Assembly (NCBI GenBank): GCA_017413105.1
Contig: JAFPVA010000220.1
Coordinates: forward strand, 28,584-92,583
DNA: 64,000 bases
Source: Butyrivibrio sp.
GTDB taxonomy: Bacteria > Bacillota > Clostridia > Lachnospirales > Lachnospiraceae
Direction of reading: 5' to 3'
In this document: positions 24,267 through 33,734 of the stretch, piece after piece
Layout: the number at the start of each line of letters is the position of its first letter
Position numbering within the stretch: position 1 is the first letter of the stretch
Notes under the pieces: generated by a model
Told to the model about the DNA's origin: nothing
What the model saw: only the letters and a program-made list of their open reading frames with translations
Database searches by the model: none
Translations under genes and position numbers: made by a program

Positions 24267-25463
24267 ATGAAGGTACTGTTTTTAGAGTGGGACAGCCTGT
24301 GCAAAGGCTTCATGAAAAAAGCTCTTAAAAAGAAAGGCTATGAGGTAGTTCTTTTCCCCTTTCCAAGGGATACCGAGGACACCAAGCGAAGCGAAAAGCT
24401 GACTCTGTCTATTACAGAGGAGCTTCTAAAGGGCGGCTACGACTTCCTCTTTAGCTTCAACTATTTCCCCGTGGCTGCAATAGCTGCCAAGGCCTGCAAG
24501 GTCACTTATGTTTCCTGGGTCTATGACAGCCCCTTCATTCAGCTCTATTCCGAGACCATTAAATATGAGACCAACAGGGTTTTTATCTTCGATAGCGGTG
24601 AGTATCTGCGGCTCAAAAGCCTTGGCGTGAACACAGTTCATTTCCTGCCTATGGCAGCTCCTGCAGAGTATTATCAGGAGCTTATTTCTAACACTGCCGA
24701 TAAATCAAAATATAAAAGCGATATCACCTTTGTGGGCTCCACCTATACCGAGATGAGCCACTACAAGTTCCACTATCTGGATGATCTTGATGAGTACACC
24801 AAGGGCTACCTAAACGGAGCAATTCATGCTCAAAAGAGCGTTTACGGCATGAACTTTATCGAGAGCATCCTGACCCCTGAAATTGTAGAAAACATGCGGA
24901 AGGTGTGTCCTCTATATAACAGCGGCGACGGCTTTGAAACAGTTGAGTGGATCTTTGCCACCTATTTCATTGACCAGAAGATAACTGCAATAGAGCGGGC
25001 TGAGATTCTGAATATGCTGTCAAAAGAGCATCAGGTAAACCTCTACACCCCTGAGCCAACGCCAACTCTTCCCAATGTCCGCAACCTGGGAGAAGTAAAT
25101 CCCTACACAGAGGCACCTCTGGTCTTTAACAGTTCAAAGATAAACCTTAACATTAGCCTTCGAAGTATTTTGAATGGAATCCCTCTAAGGGCCATGGATA
25201 TTATGGGTTCGAAGGGTTTTCTTTTAACCAATTACCAGTCGGATTTTCTGGAGTTCTTTTCCCCGGGAGAGGATTTCGTGTACTACGAAAGCTATGAGAA
25301 TCTCATGGAAAAGACAGATTACTACCTGTCTCATGATAAAGAGAGAATGGAAATTGCGGATAACGGCTTTGAGAAGATCAAAAAATCCCACAGCTACGAG
25401 GATAGGATTGATATCATGCTTGCAAAGCACGAATATAACACACGTTTTTCCATCGATAACTGA
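24267..25463 (+). CDS. CgeB-like glycosyltransferase
   Basis: 398 residues, close in sequence to the protein encoded at 29231: both share VLFPF or ILFPF near residue 30, FNYFPVAAIAAKACKVTYVS or the equivalent, WVYDSPFIQLYSETIKYETN, and YLSHDKERMEIADNGFEKIK. The donor half contains INLNISLRSILNGIPLRAMD and IMGSKGFLLTNYQSDFLEFF. The ATG has GGTGG 9 nt upstream. It is divergent from the paralogue at 22981 and followed by a GT2-fusion gene 57 bp later on the same strand. Confidence 0.9.
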   Translation: MKVLFLEWDSLCKGFMKKALKKKGYEVVLFPFPRDTEDTKRSEKLTLSITEELLKGGYDFLFSFNYFPVAAIAAKACKVTYVSWVYDSPFIQLYSETIKYETNRVFIFDSGEYLRLKSLGVNTVHFLPMAAPAEYYQELISNTADKSKYKSDITFVGSTYTEMSHYKFHYLDDLDEYTKGYLNGAIHAQKSVYGMNFIESILTPEIVENMRKVCPLYNSGDGFETVEWIFATYFIDQKITAIERAEILNMLSKEHQVNLYTPEPTPTLPNVRNLGEVNPYTEAPLVFNSSKINLNISLRSILNGIPLRAMDIMGSKGFLLTNYQSDFLEFFSPGEDFVYYESYENLMEKTDYYLSHDKERMEIADNGFEKIKKSHSYEDRIDIMLAKHEYNTRFSIDN

Positions 25464-25520
25464 TGACAACAATGCTGGTCGCTATATAGTGAGCAGTATA
25501 ATATTCAAAGCAAAGACAAT

Positions 25521-27872
25521 ATGAATAAGATTCTGATTGCCATAGTTTCATATAATGCCAAAAGATACATGCAGGAGTGCATCTACAGCATAAGAAGATG
25601 CCTTCCTGCTAATTCCTATGGAATTTTCGTGGTGGATAACGCTTCTTCAGACGGAATCGCTGAGTGGCTTTCCGACCAGCCGGATATTACTCTAATCAGA
25701 AATGATCACAACGTGGGTTTTGGTCCCGGCTGCAATCAGGCTGTCAGGGCATCTATAGGCACTAAGTTCGAAAATTCGGATGTCTTTCTTCTAAACAATG
25801 ATACCGTTCTTTGTAGCAATTCCCTACCAAATATGCTTGATGCCTTTGAAAAATATGAGAATGTGGGCGCAGTAAGTGCTGTCTCAAATTATGCAGGAAA
25901 CAGACAGCAGCTGGAGCTGGATTTTCCCAGTACTGAAGATTATATCCGCTTTGGCGAGAGCCTTGCTATTCCTGAAGCTGACAGATACATGGAAAAAGTC
26001 AGATTAAATGGCTTTGCCATGGTGATAAAAAGACATCTTTGGGATGAGATCGGTGGTTTTGACGAGGACTTTGCCCCCGGTTATTACGAGGACGATGCCC
26101 TTTCTATGGAAATCCTCAAAAGAGGCTACAAGCTAATCCTTGCCCGAAACAGCTTTATCTACCACGCAGGCAGTATCAGCTTTGTTAAGACGGGAACCAA
26201 TACTCTTTCCTACGATCACCATAATCTTTTTATAAAAAAATACGGCTTTGACATTCTGGATTATGTATACCCTTGCGGCGCCATAATATCCCAGATTCCC
26301 TTTGGTCGTGAGGATGCCTTTACTTTGCTTCAGATTGGATGCGGTCTTGGTGCAGAGCTTAAGGCTGTAAGGAGTATTTTTCCAAAAGCAAAAGTCTATG
26401 GAGTTGAGACTGTTTCAGCACTGCAGGCTATTGCCCAGCAGACTGAGAAGGTGTTTGTCAGTGTGGAAGATGCTGAACGAGAACTGGATTTGAGTTCTGT
26501 TGACCTGGTCATTGCCGATGACGATATTCAATTTGATCATAATGGCTTTATCAACGCAAAATACCTGATTCGATATCGAAAACTTGAAAACCTAGATTAT
26601 GACAGCCTACACCTTGTCTTGTGGAAGCAGGACGCTTATGATGTTTCCGTAGCCTCGCTGCTGACATCCCACGGCATCATAAATGTTATTTCAGATGAAT
26701 ACTCGATGGAGCTTATTTCTGCCACCGGGATTTCTGATGACAAAATTCTCTGCATTTCATCAAATAAAAGCATTCATTCTTCATTACAGCAAGCAGAAAA
26801 CAATGGTACGCATAATACATATGCGACTTACCCGGCTACCATCATACCTTACATCACCGCCCACTTTGGAAGGCAAAAAGCCGCGGACCCTGCCTGCAGA
26901 ATGCAGAAACGTTTCGAAAATCTCAGGACAAGAATCGGATTCATGCGCAAGGAAGGTCTTGACTCTGCACAGTACCTGAAGTCTGCCGGCACAACAATTA
27001 CCTTAGGTAAAAACTGCCTTGAGCGCTCCGGTGACATCCTTGAATTACTAAGATTTAGTGGCATATCCATGGATAAGCGCAAGCTGGAACTCCTTGTTAC
27101 AGGCGACTGGCACGATTGTGCATACATAACTGCCAGGGATTCACTATGCGATTATGGAATAATCGGGTTTTACTGCTTCGATAACAGAAATGCAGAGTTT
27201 CTGTGCCTTTATGCTTCTTTTGAAGCAAAGCATCTCAACTTAGAAAACTTTATCAAAAGAAAGCTTTCACTGGATTATTCCGATAATTCTGACACACTTG
27301 ATCTGATTTCAGAAGACAGCTCCGGTTCCATAACTATTGATCCAATACTACGAAACAGACTCCGCATCCTACTTAAAGGGCCATCATCTCTTTCCCCGAT
27401 AGCAGATTATCTCATCGGAGGTAATATTACTGCGGAATTCTTTGATGGCAAGTCCGACTCCCTGCCAACAAAGCTTTTTACCAATTCCTACCATGTAATT
27501 ATCTATAGCCTTCTTCAGTTTTCATATGACAATTGGGAAAAAGACGGAGACAATGAGCTTCGAAAGCTGTTCGAAGACTTGGAAAACATCTGTGCCAATG
27601 CCCTGGGAAAGCCTTCCATAATCATGCTTCTGGGCTCTGAAACAGCATATAATGACGTTCCGAAAAAAGAAAAGGATCTGGCTTCACTCTACAGAGAGTT
27701 AAACCCGATCCTGTCCGACTTTGCTGATGATCACGAAAATTTAAACGTAATCAATGTGACTGAATTCATCAATGATCAGTCTGATTTTGATGGCTCAATA
27801 AACCGCTTCAGCACAAGGGTTTATTCGGATATTACTGAAGCGATATGTAATATCATAAATCAATGTGTTTAA
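25521..27872 (+). CDS. GT2 glycosyltransferase with a degenerate FkbH/GNAT/SGNH-like tail
   Basis: 783 residues, a shorter paralogue of the 1278-residue fusion at 42617. Residues ~1-260 are an intact GT2 domain: IAIVSYNAKRYMQECIYSIR, VVDNASSDG, LLNNDTVL, FDEDFAPGYYEDDALSMEIL. Next is a Rossmann-like block (TLLQIGCGLGAELKAVRSIF). The region aligned with FkbH has lost the HAD catalytic acids: WDMDDT of the paralogue is LWKQDAY here. The GNAT-like block (YITARDSLCDYGIIGFYCF) is recognisable. In the C-terminal part the paralogue's GPCDLDQ reads GPSSLSP and NHY reads NRF. So only the GT2 looks catalytic; the rest may serve structure or binding. Confidence 0.8.
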   Translation: MNKILIAIVSYNAKRYMQECIYSIRRCLPANSYGIFVVDNASSDGIAEWLSDQPDITLIRNDHNVGFGPGCNQAVRASIGTKFENSDVFLLNNDTVLCSNSLPNMLDAFEKYENVGAVSAVSNYAGNRQQLELDFPSTEDYIRFGESLAIPEADRYMEKVRLNGFAMVIKRHLWDEIGGFDEDFAPGYYEDDALSMEILKRGYKLILARNSFIYHAGSISFVKTGTNTLSYDHHNLFIKKYGFDILDYVYPCGAIISQIPFGREDAFTLLQIGCGLGAELKAVRSIFPKAKVYGVETVSALQAIAQQTEKVFVSVEDAERELDLSSVDLVIADDDIQFDHNGFINAKYLIRYRKLENLDYDSLHLVLWKQDAYDVSVASLLTSHGIINVISDEYSMELISATGISDDKILCISSNKSIHSSLQQAENNGTHNTYATYPATIIPYITAHFGRQKAADPACRMQKRFENLRTRIGFMRKEGLDSAQYLKSAGTTITLGKNCLERSGDILELLRFSGISMDKRKLELLVTGDWHDCAYITARDSLCDYGIIGFYCFDNRNAEFLCLYASFEAKHLNLENFIKRKLSLDYSDNSDTLDLISEDSSGSITIDPILRNRLRILLKGPSSLSPIADYLIGGNITAEFFDGKSDSLPTKLFTNSYHVIIYSLLQFSYDNWEKDGDNELRKLFEDLENICANALGKPSIIMLLGSETAYNDVPKKEKDLASLYRELNPILSDFADDHENLNVINVTEFINDQSDFDGSINRFSTRVYSDITEAICNIINQCV

Positions 27873-27906
27873 GCTGTTATTTTTCTCATATCCAAGTAAA
27901 AAATAA

Positions 27907-29070
27907 TCAGCAATTGATATCGTACAGATATCGTATTAAAAGCTTGGCTCTTTCCAACCACGTATCCTCTGCATAAGCTCGTTTATACGCCCTGTCCGCT
28001 ATTTCTTCTCTTAAATTTTCATTCTCAAGAATTTCCTTAATACGTTCCGACACTTCGTCCAGTTCCTCAAGCCTGAACAAAATCAGTTCCTTACCATTTT
28101 CATACTGCTCATCCAGACAGGAACTATAATCACTTACCACAACACTTTTGTTAAGCATGCTATTTGCTATTCGCTCAGTAAACCCTGCTTTATGCCCCGA
28201 CATCACATTCAAAGAAAGCTTTGATTTGCTATAGACCATAAGACTCTCTTCAGGAGTTACAGCAGGTCTTATATTAAGAAACGGGCTATCATAAAAGGGC
28301 GCACTCCTCCATACTTCATCATACGCTGTCACGTTAATGCCTGCATTCAGTATGCGTTCCACCACTTTTTCCCTATTATAAGCATTAAGCATATACTGAA
28401 TGATCTTAATCGAATCGAACAGCCTTATAAAATCATTGTCGCTTAAGAGCCTGTTATTACTCCTTACAACCTCTTTAAGCGCCTCCTCCTGGGATTTCGC
28501 ACTGTCAGCTCTAAGGCACTCCAGATATTCTCCGGCTAATCTTTCCTTTCGAATAATGTCACGAATAGAAGGCAGAAAGCGCCTATAGTTGACATATGAT
28601 CCAAGAAAAGAAAGCTCTATTGTTTTTTGAAAGCCTCCTTCTTTTTCGCAGCATCCCCCCGGCGGCAACAGAAATACATCCTTTACCTGCGGATAATACT
28701 TTTTGACAAAATCCATGTAATTTACATCATGAGTAAAAATATAGTAATCATTCGGAGCATCATCCAGACAATCCTCATGCAAAAAAATGGGATGATCAAA
28801 AAAAATATTAATTTTTGGCCCATAGATTGAATCATGCAAGAATGCATTATCCTTACGAAATCTGACTTTAAATGCAGCTGACTGAAAGCCGATGACAGCA
28901 AGAAATCTTTTACCAATGAAGTCCGTTATTCCTTTTGCTCCATCTAAAGAAGCATCATAATAAACAACATCAATTCCTAATGACGCCAAAGCACCTCCAA
29001 GCTGCTCTGCCATAAAGTTCAAAATGTTGTAACACGTATTATCAGGTTTGTATATAAGGATTTGGTTCAT
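27907..29070 (-). CDS. Divergent CgeB-like glycosyltransferase
   Basis: 387 residues, the most distant of the eight CgeB-like proteins. The acceptor half has NIFFDHPIFLHEDCLDDAPN where others have SWVYD, and YYIFTHDVNYMDFVKKYYPQ. The donor half has LSLNVMSGHKAGFTERIANS and VVVSDYSSCLDEQYENGKEL, with ENENLREEIADRAYKRAYAE at the end. ATG 29070 (MNQILIYKPDN) is chosen, with GGAG 10 nt upstream; an upstream in-frame extension to 29136 runs into a decayed repeat and is rejected. It lies tail to tail with the GT2 fusion gene and head to head with the next paralogue. Confidence 0.75.
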   Translation of the reverse strand: MNQILIYKPDNTCYNILNFMAEQLGGALASLGIDVVYYDASLDGAKGITDFIGKRFLAVIGFQSAAFKVRFRKDNAFLHDSIYGPKINIFFDHPIFLHEDCLDDAPNDYYIFTHDVNYMDFVKKYYPQVKDVFLLPPGGCCEKEGGFQKTIELSFLGSYVNYRRFLPSIRDIIRKERLAGEYLECLRADSAKSQEEALKEVVRSNNRLLSDNDFIRLFDSIKIIQYMLNAYNREKVVERILNAGINVTAYDEVWRSAPFYDSPFLNIRPAVTPEESLMVYSKSKLSLNVMSGHKAGFTERIANSMLNKSVVVSDYSSCLDEQYENGKELILFRLEELDEVSERIKEILENENLREEIADRAYKRAYAEDTWLERAKLLIRYLYDINC

Positions 29071-29110
29071 CTTCAATGCACTCCAAGTATTCTTAAATGA
29101 ACAAGTCCAA

Positions 29111-29123
29111 AAAGAACCGTCAC
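29111..29123. repeat. Decayed half-site of the palindromic repeat
   Basis: AAAGAACCGTCAC resembles the GAACCGTCCC arm of the family. It lies in the divergent promoter region before 29231 and is the rightmost trace of the family that I see. Confidence 0.4.
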
Positions 29124-29230
29124 CAGTGGTGCCCACATATGTTTTCTATGTTATGATATTATCATAATTATCGTTATAATGATAAGTCTTTTCCAAGTAA
29201 CAATTGAGCAATCAAACATGAGAATAAGCT

Positions 29231-30385
29231 ATGAAAATACTCTTTCTTGTATGGGATAGCCTTGGCGGTTTGCATTTGATAAAGGCCCTTGAAAAAGCCG
29301 GCCATGAAGTAATTCTTTTCCCATTTTCAAAAGATCTGGCCGCAAAGCGGGACGAAAAATATACATATACTATCACAGAAGAAATACTAAAGAAAACAGT
29401 TGACAGGGTCTTTACATTCAATTTTTTCCCTATCGTGGCTATTGCTTGCAAGGCCTGCGGTATTCCTTATGTATCCTGGGTATATGATAACCCTTGTATA
29501 GATCTTTACTCTGAGACCATAAAGTATGAGACCAACAGAACTTTCCTATTTGACAGTCAGGAAGTTGAAAAACTGAATGCACTTGGAGTAACCACAGTGC
29601 AATATCTCCCCTTGGCAACATCCCCTGATTTTTACAAAGATCAAATAGAAAAATGTGGTGATAGTTCCAAATACGCATGTGATATTGCCTTTGTAGGCGC
29701 CACCAAGACAGAGTCTGATTCAATGTTTAAGCAATTTGACCAGCTGGATTCATATACAAAGGGATATCTGGACAGTCTTATAAGCGCCCAAAAACAGATT
29801 TATGGCTATAATTTCATTGAGCAGCTACTAACTCCGGAAATAATCCAAAAGCTAAAGGCCGTTTATCCAATCCATCTGGGTAATGACTATTTCGCTACAG
29901 AAAACTGGCTTTTTGCCAATTACTACCTTCATCAGAAAGTAACCGGAATAGAACGCTTTGAGATTTTAAATATGCTTTCGTCACAACATGACGTAAACCT
30001 TTACACCCTGGAGCCCACACCATTTCTTCCCAAGGTTCACAATTTGGGCCAGGTAAATTATTATGAAGAGGCTCCTCTGGCTTTCTACAATGCAAAGATC
30101 AATTTAAACATAACTCTTAAGAGCATCACAAGCGGTATACCCTTAAGAGCTTTGGACATTATGGGCGCAGGTGGATTTCTTTTGACAAATTATCAGGGCG
30201 ACTTTCTGAGGCATTTTGTACCTGATCAGGATTTTGTTTTTTATGATAGCTATGAAGATCTATTGGAAAAGACAGAATACTATCTTTCCCATGAAAAAGA
30301 AAGAATTGAAATCGCAAAAAACGGATATGAGAAAGTGTGTGCCAGCCATACCTACGGAGATAGGATCTGTGAATTACTCAGTTAA
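29231..30385 (+). CDS. CgeB-like glycosyltransferase
   Basis: 384 residues. Landmarks: FNFFPIVAIACKACGIPYVS, WVYDNPCIDLYSETIKYETN, INLNITLKSITSGIPLRALD, IMGAGGFLLTNYQGDFLRHF, YYLSHEKERIEIAKNGYEKV. It is the nearest relative of the protein at 24267, pointing to a recent local duplication. A TATAAT at 29175-29180 lies 50 bp upstream, without a clear -35. Its stop is only 2 bp from the stop of the convergent StrF-like gene, leaving no room for a conventional terminator. Confidence 0.9.
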   Translation: MKILFLVWDSLGGLHLIKALEKAGHEVILFPFSKDLAAKRDEKYTYTITEEILKKTVDRVFTFNFFPIVAIACKACGIPYVSWVYDNPCIDLYSETIKYETNRTFLFDSQEVEKLNALGVTTVQYLPLATSPDFYKDQIEKCGDSSKYACDIAFVGATKTESDSMFKQFDQLDSYTKGYLDSLISAQKQIYGYNFIEQLLTPEIIQKLKAVYPIHLGNDYFATENWLFANYYLHQKVTGIERFEILNMLSSQHDVNLYTLEPTPFLPKVHNLGQVNYYEEAPLAFYNAKINLNITLKSITSGIPLRALDIMGAGGFLLTNYQGDFLRHFVPDQDFVFYDSYEDLLEKTEYYLSHEKERIEIAKNGYEKVCASHTYGDRICELLS

Positions 30386-30387
30386 GA

Positions 30388-31659
30388 TCATTTATAATAT
30401 ACATCATGTAGCTTCACCTGAGCTAAATATTGTACTGCCATATCATTTTTACTTATGTTAATAAAATAATCCCCTATTTTCTTAAGAATCTTGATTTTAT
30501 TAGAATACTTTGAATGTTCACTGTATAAAACCGTAGAAACCATATATGCAGAAATACAGTTATCATCAATAAAGGAATATGCGTCTTTGTCAAAGGCATC
30601 ATCTTGGGAAAATTCTATTCTTCTCAAGAATAGTTCTAATATCATATATTTTTCCAGAAGTTGATTCGAGCAGGATATACCACTGATAAATAAATCAACG
30701 CCCATATCAATTTCTTTTTGAGTAACCCTTGCTATGTAAATGATTTTTTGAAGATTCCCCGAAAGAATTATTTCATCATCTGTAATTCTTTTGCACAAAT
30801 ATACACACGAATCCATAAATTCCTGATAATCGCCTTTAATTAGTGCTTCGTTAATTTTATTGATGATTTCTTTTTCGTTTGAAATATAGTATTCTTTTTT
30901 ATCTCCTATAAAACCAAGAGTTTTAATATATTCGCTGCTTACCGTTTCATCCCTGTCTTTACATAGATTGTTAAACTCTTCTGAATAACAATCAAGTTCA
31001 AACTTATCATTCTCATATTCTTTAAGAAAGATTTTCCGATACTTGTCGTAGTTATAGAGATTCATCCAAAATCCATCATCATGAATACACCAAGGATAGT
31101 TCTGTGAAGGAATTACAACTTTGAATCCCGCTCTTCTATGTTCAAAACATTCGGAAACATCATAAAAATCGAAGCCATCAAAAATATCCTCTCGCCACCT
31201 GATATCTTTTGAAGTCACAATAATTGCTCCGTCAACCGCTACTGCATCGAAGCATTTTCCATTCTGAAGCCTTTCATTTAATATTTCGCAATCGTTCTTA
31301 TCCGGCTCGTGTTTTCCAAAACGTCTTCCTCGCCACATAATTCCATTTTCAGGAAGTCTAAAAGTTCCCGCCAGGCCAATAAGACTTATATCATCACTCA
31401 ATGCAAAAATATCCAAAACATTAAATAAAAACCATCTATTAACAATAAATAAATCCTGATGGAGATAAACCTTGTACTTCGCATTACTTTCATCCATTGC
31501 AGCATTATAAGCCGATGCAAGCGAATCAGCCTCACGAATCGTCAGAATATCAATATTAAATCCTTCTGGTATCCATAATCTTTCAATGTACCTCTGGCAC
31601 TCCTGTGCAAGAATATCGTTATTTGTGCATATTATGAAGCAAAAAGTCTTTTCATCCAT
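30388..31659 (-). CDS. StrF-like glycosyltransferase (Glyco_tranf_2_5 type)
   Basis: 423 residues. The first ~220 form a GT-A-like domain of the StrF kind: FCFIICTNNDILAQECQRYI, ERLWIPEGFNIDILTIREAD, KYKVYLHQDLFIVNRWFLFN, IGLAGTFRLPENGIMWRGRR, WREDIFDGFDFYDVSECFEH and WCIHDDGFW. The C-terminal ~200 residues are helical with no recognised motif. A paralogue at 36606 has the same catalytic domain but at its C-terminus, so the extra helical part is on opposite sides in the two. The acceptor is unknown; the context points to flagellar or surface glycan. Confidence 0.8.
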   Translation of the reverse strand: MDEKTFCFIICTNNDILAQECQRYIERLWIPEGFNIDILTIREADSLASAYNAAMDESNAKYKVYLHQDLFIVNRWFLFNVLDIFALSDDISLIGLAGTFRLPENGIMWRGRRFGKHEPDKNDCEILNERLQNGKCFDAVAVDGAIIVTSKDIRWREDIFDGFDFYDVSECFEHRRAGFKVVIPSQNYPWCIHDDGFWMNLYNYDKYRKIFLKEYENDKFELDCYSEEFNNLCKDRDETVSSEYIKTLGFIGDKKEYYISNEKEIINKINEALIKGDYQEFMDSCVYLCKRITDDEIILSGNLQKIIYIARVTQKEIDMGVDLFISGISCSNQLLEKYMILELFLRRIEFSQDDAFDKDAYSFIDDNCISAYMVSTVLYSEHSKYSNKIKILKKIGDYFINISKNDMAVQYLAQVKLHDVYYK

Positions 31660-31703
31660 ATATTTTTACCATAATGTTTTCTACGTTACGAGATTATAAC
31701 AAT

Positions 31704-32828
31704 TTAAGAAAGTTTTGACACAACCTCCTGCATGAGCGATTTAACCCCTTCATTAACATATCCTCCATTTTTCAATACCAATGTCATTATGACATTTACA
31801 TATCCACACCATAAGATCACGTCAATGTTGGTTTTCACCAAGCATTTTTTCATGCAATCGATAAAAAATACTGATGCAGGATTACAATTTACAAACATGC
31901 AACCATTATCATCACTAAGCTCTTCCAATACAACAGTCCGCATCCAGTCATATTCTTCATATTTCATAAACTGTTGATATCGCAGGGCAAATTCACAGGT
32001 TTCATAATAGAAATGCCAAAAGAAAAAATCAATTATCTCATTTTTATATAGTTCAAAGATAGAATGATCTTCTTTTAAAAAATCAAGCAGACTTTTTTGT
32101 GCCTCAGCATTACACATAACTCTGTTTGTGTTGGTTATTGCAGATGCTTTTGACGCACTGCCGTGCCTTATCCGGTTATAGGTCAGTCTGTTGTCGACAA
32201 CTGCAGCGTTTCTTGTATGCAAATACTGCGGGAAAACAAATTTAGCCTCTTCAAAAACAGTTGCCCCTTCATAAAAGGTTGCACCACTTCTCTGTAACAA
32301 GCTTGTTCTATAAAATTTCTTCCAATGGTTATAGCCAATTTCATCTGAAAGCAAGAAACTGCTTCTGGTCTCCCGATCAGAAAAATCATATATCTGCCTG
32401 ATTGACAATTCCAAAACCTCATTGTCAGTAAATCCATCTTCATCCCTAAATGAAAGGCACTCAAAACAGATCAAATCTAAATCTCTTTCTTCTGCAAGTT
32501 CATACAAGAGTTTGCAGCTGTTCTCCTGAAAGCAGTCATCAGAATCGAGGAATCTTACATATTTTCCTTCAACATACTGTAATGCTATATTTCTGGCAGC
32601 CCCCTGCATCATATTTTTTTCGAGATTTATTGCTATTGTCTCTCTTGGATGCCTCTTTTCAAAATCTGATATTATCTGCCATGTCCCATCCTCTGAGGCA
32701 TCATTGACTAAGATCACCTGAAGATTCTCAATTCCTAAAGTCTGCTTTTCCAAGGATTTAAGGCAATCAGAAAGGTATTTTTCTGTATTATGACACGGAA
32801 TTATAACCGATATTTTCACATTACTCAT
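31704..32828 (-). CDS. GT2 family glycosyltransferase
   Basis: 374 residues. GT-A fold: SVIIPCHNTEKYLSDCLKSL, VILVNDASEDGTWQIISDF, ARNIALQYVEGKYVRFLDSD, with the DSD giving the metal/nucleotide-binding DxD. It is followed by the helical C-terminal region usual for EpsH/WcaA-like transferases (YNHWKKFYRTSLLQRSGATF). It is 21 bp after the GT2 gene that starts at 33680, on the same strand, and 44 bp before the StrF-like gene, forming a leftward run of transferases. Confidence 0.88.
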   Translation of the reverse strand: MSNVKISVIIPCHNTEKYLSDCLKSLEKQTLGIENLQVILVNDASEDGTWQIISDFEKRHPRETIAINLEKNMMQGAARNIALQYVEGKYVRFLDSDDCFQENSCKLLYELAEERDLDLICFECLSFRDEDGFTDNEVLELSIRQIYDFSDRETRSSFLLSDEIGYNHWKKFYRTSLLQRSGATFYEGATVFEEAKFVFPQYLHTRNAAVVDNRLTYNRIRHGSASKASAITNTNRVMCNAEAQKSLLDFLKEDHSIFELYKNEIIDFFFWHFYYETCEFALRYQQFMKYEEYDWMRTVVLEELSDDNGCMFVNCNPASVFFIDCMKKCLVKTNIDVILWCGYVNVIMTLVLKNGGYVNEGVKSLMQEVVSKLS

Positions 32829-32849
32829 TAGGAAGAATCCTCAAGACAT

Positions 32850-33680
32850 CTAAAATCCGTATTCTTTTAGCGTATCTTTGGCGTATTCTATATATGCATC
32901 TTCAGTTGCCTTTTCCATAACGCCCTGAATATATACATCCAAAAGACCACACTCAATCAGAACATCTTTATACTTCGAAAGCATTTTACATCTGTTCTTA
33001 TAGTATTTTTCTTTTGATAAAGACATTCTGCCTTCATCAATTCCCCCGTAAACAGAAACCAGTATTTCATCCAAATATCTTATTTTTCCGACAATAGACA
33101 TTCTTACAGCCAGATCCCAATCTTCAAGAGCGCTTAATGACGTATCAAATCCTCCAATACTCAAAAAAGTCTCCTTATCCAGCATCATGGTCGGGGTTCC
33201 TATAGTATTATGATACAGAAGTTGCAGAAACGTAGATTCCCCCGATTCCAAGCTATCTATAGGAACCTCCGGAGTCTTTCTGAAGGACTGGTCCTCATGC
33301 CTTGCCTTTAATGCATACGCGCAATAGACTAATTTGCAATCCTGATTTTTTTCCAAAAAATCAACCTGCCTGGCAAGTTTTTCACTATACCAAAGATCGT
33401 CACTGTCATTAAATGCAATGATATTATACTTTGCCTTGGATACACCGAAATTCCGCGCAAAAGCAGTACCATGGTTTGAATCAAGCTTAAAATACTTAAG
33501 ACATTCTCCCACGTTTTGTACTATAGCATTAACAACTTGTTCTGTATCATCTACAGAACCATCATCTACCACAAGGACCTCAATATCTTTATATGTCTGA
33601 TTCAGTACGCTTTCTATTGAATCCACAATTGTTGCCCTGCGATTGTATGTCGGAATAATAACGCTTACAGGATTATTCAA
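32850..33680 (-). CDS. GT2 family glycosyltransferase
   Basis: 276 residues, compact GT2: SVIIPTYNRRATIVDSIESV, VLVVDDGSVDDTEQVV, ARNFGVSKAKYNIIAFNDSD with the DSD motif, LWYSEKLARQVDFLEKN, and a FDTSLSALEDWDLAVRMSI segment that provides the base-region ED. It lies in a leftward operon between the GT-D gene (54 bp upstream) and another GT2 gene. Confidence 0.9.
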   Translation of the reverse strand: MNNPVSVIIPTYNRRATIVDSIESVLNQTYKDIEVLVVDDGSVDDTEQVVNAIVQNVGECLKYFKLDSNHGTAFARNFGVSKAKYNIIAFNDSDDLWYSEKLARQVDFLEKNQDCKLVYCAYALKARHEDQSFRKTPEVPIDSLESGESTFLQLLYHNTIGTPTMMLDKETFLSIGGFDTSLSALEDWDLAVRMSIVGKIRYLDEILVSVYGGIDEGRMSLSKEKYYKNRCKMLSKYKDVLIECGLLDVYIQGVMEKATEDAYIEYAKDTLKEYGF

Positions 33681-33734
33681 ATGTTACCTCCATAAAACAT
33701 CTTCGCCTAGATAAATAAGGATCGGTTTCATCTT

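Noticed and set aside
29071-29136. Longer N-terminus for the CgeB-like gene starting at 29070
   Set aside because: The extra residues come from a spacer with a decayed repeat, and MNQILIYKP is the natural start.
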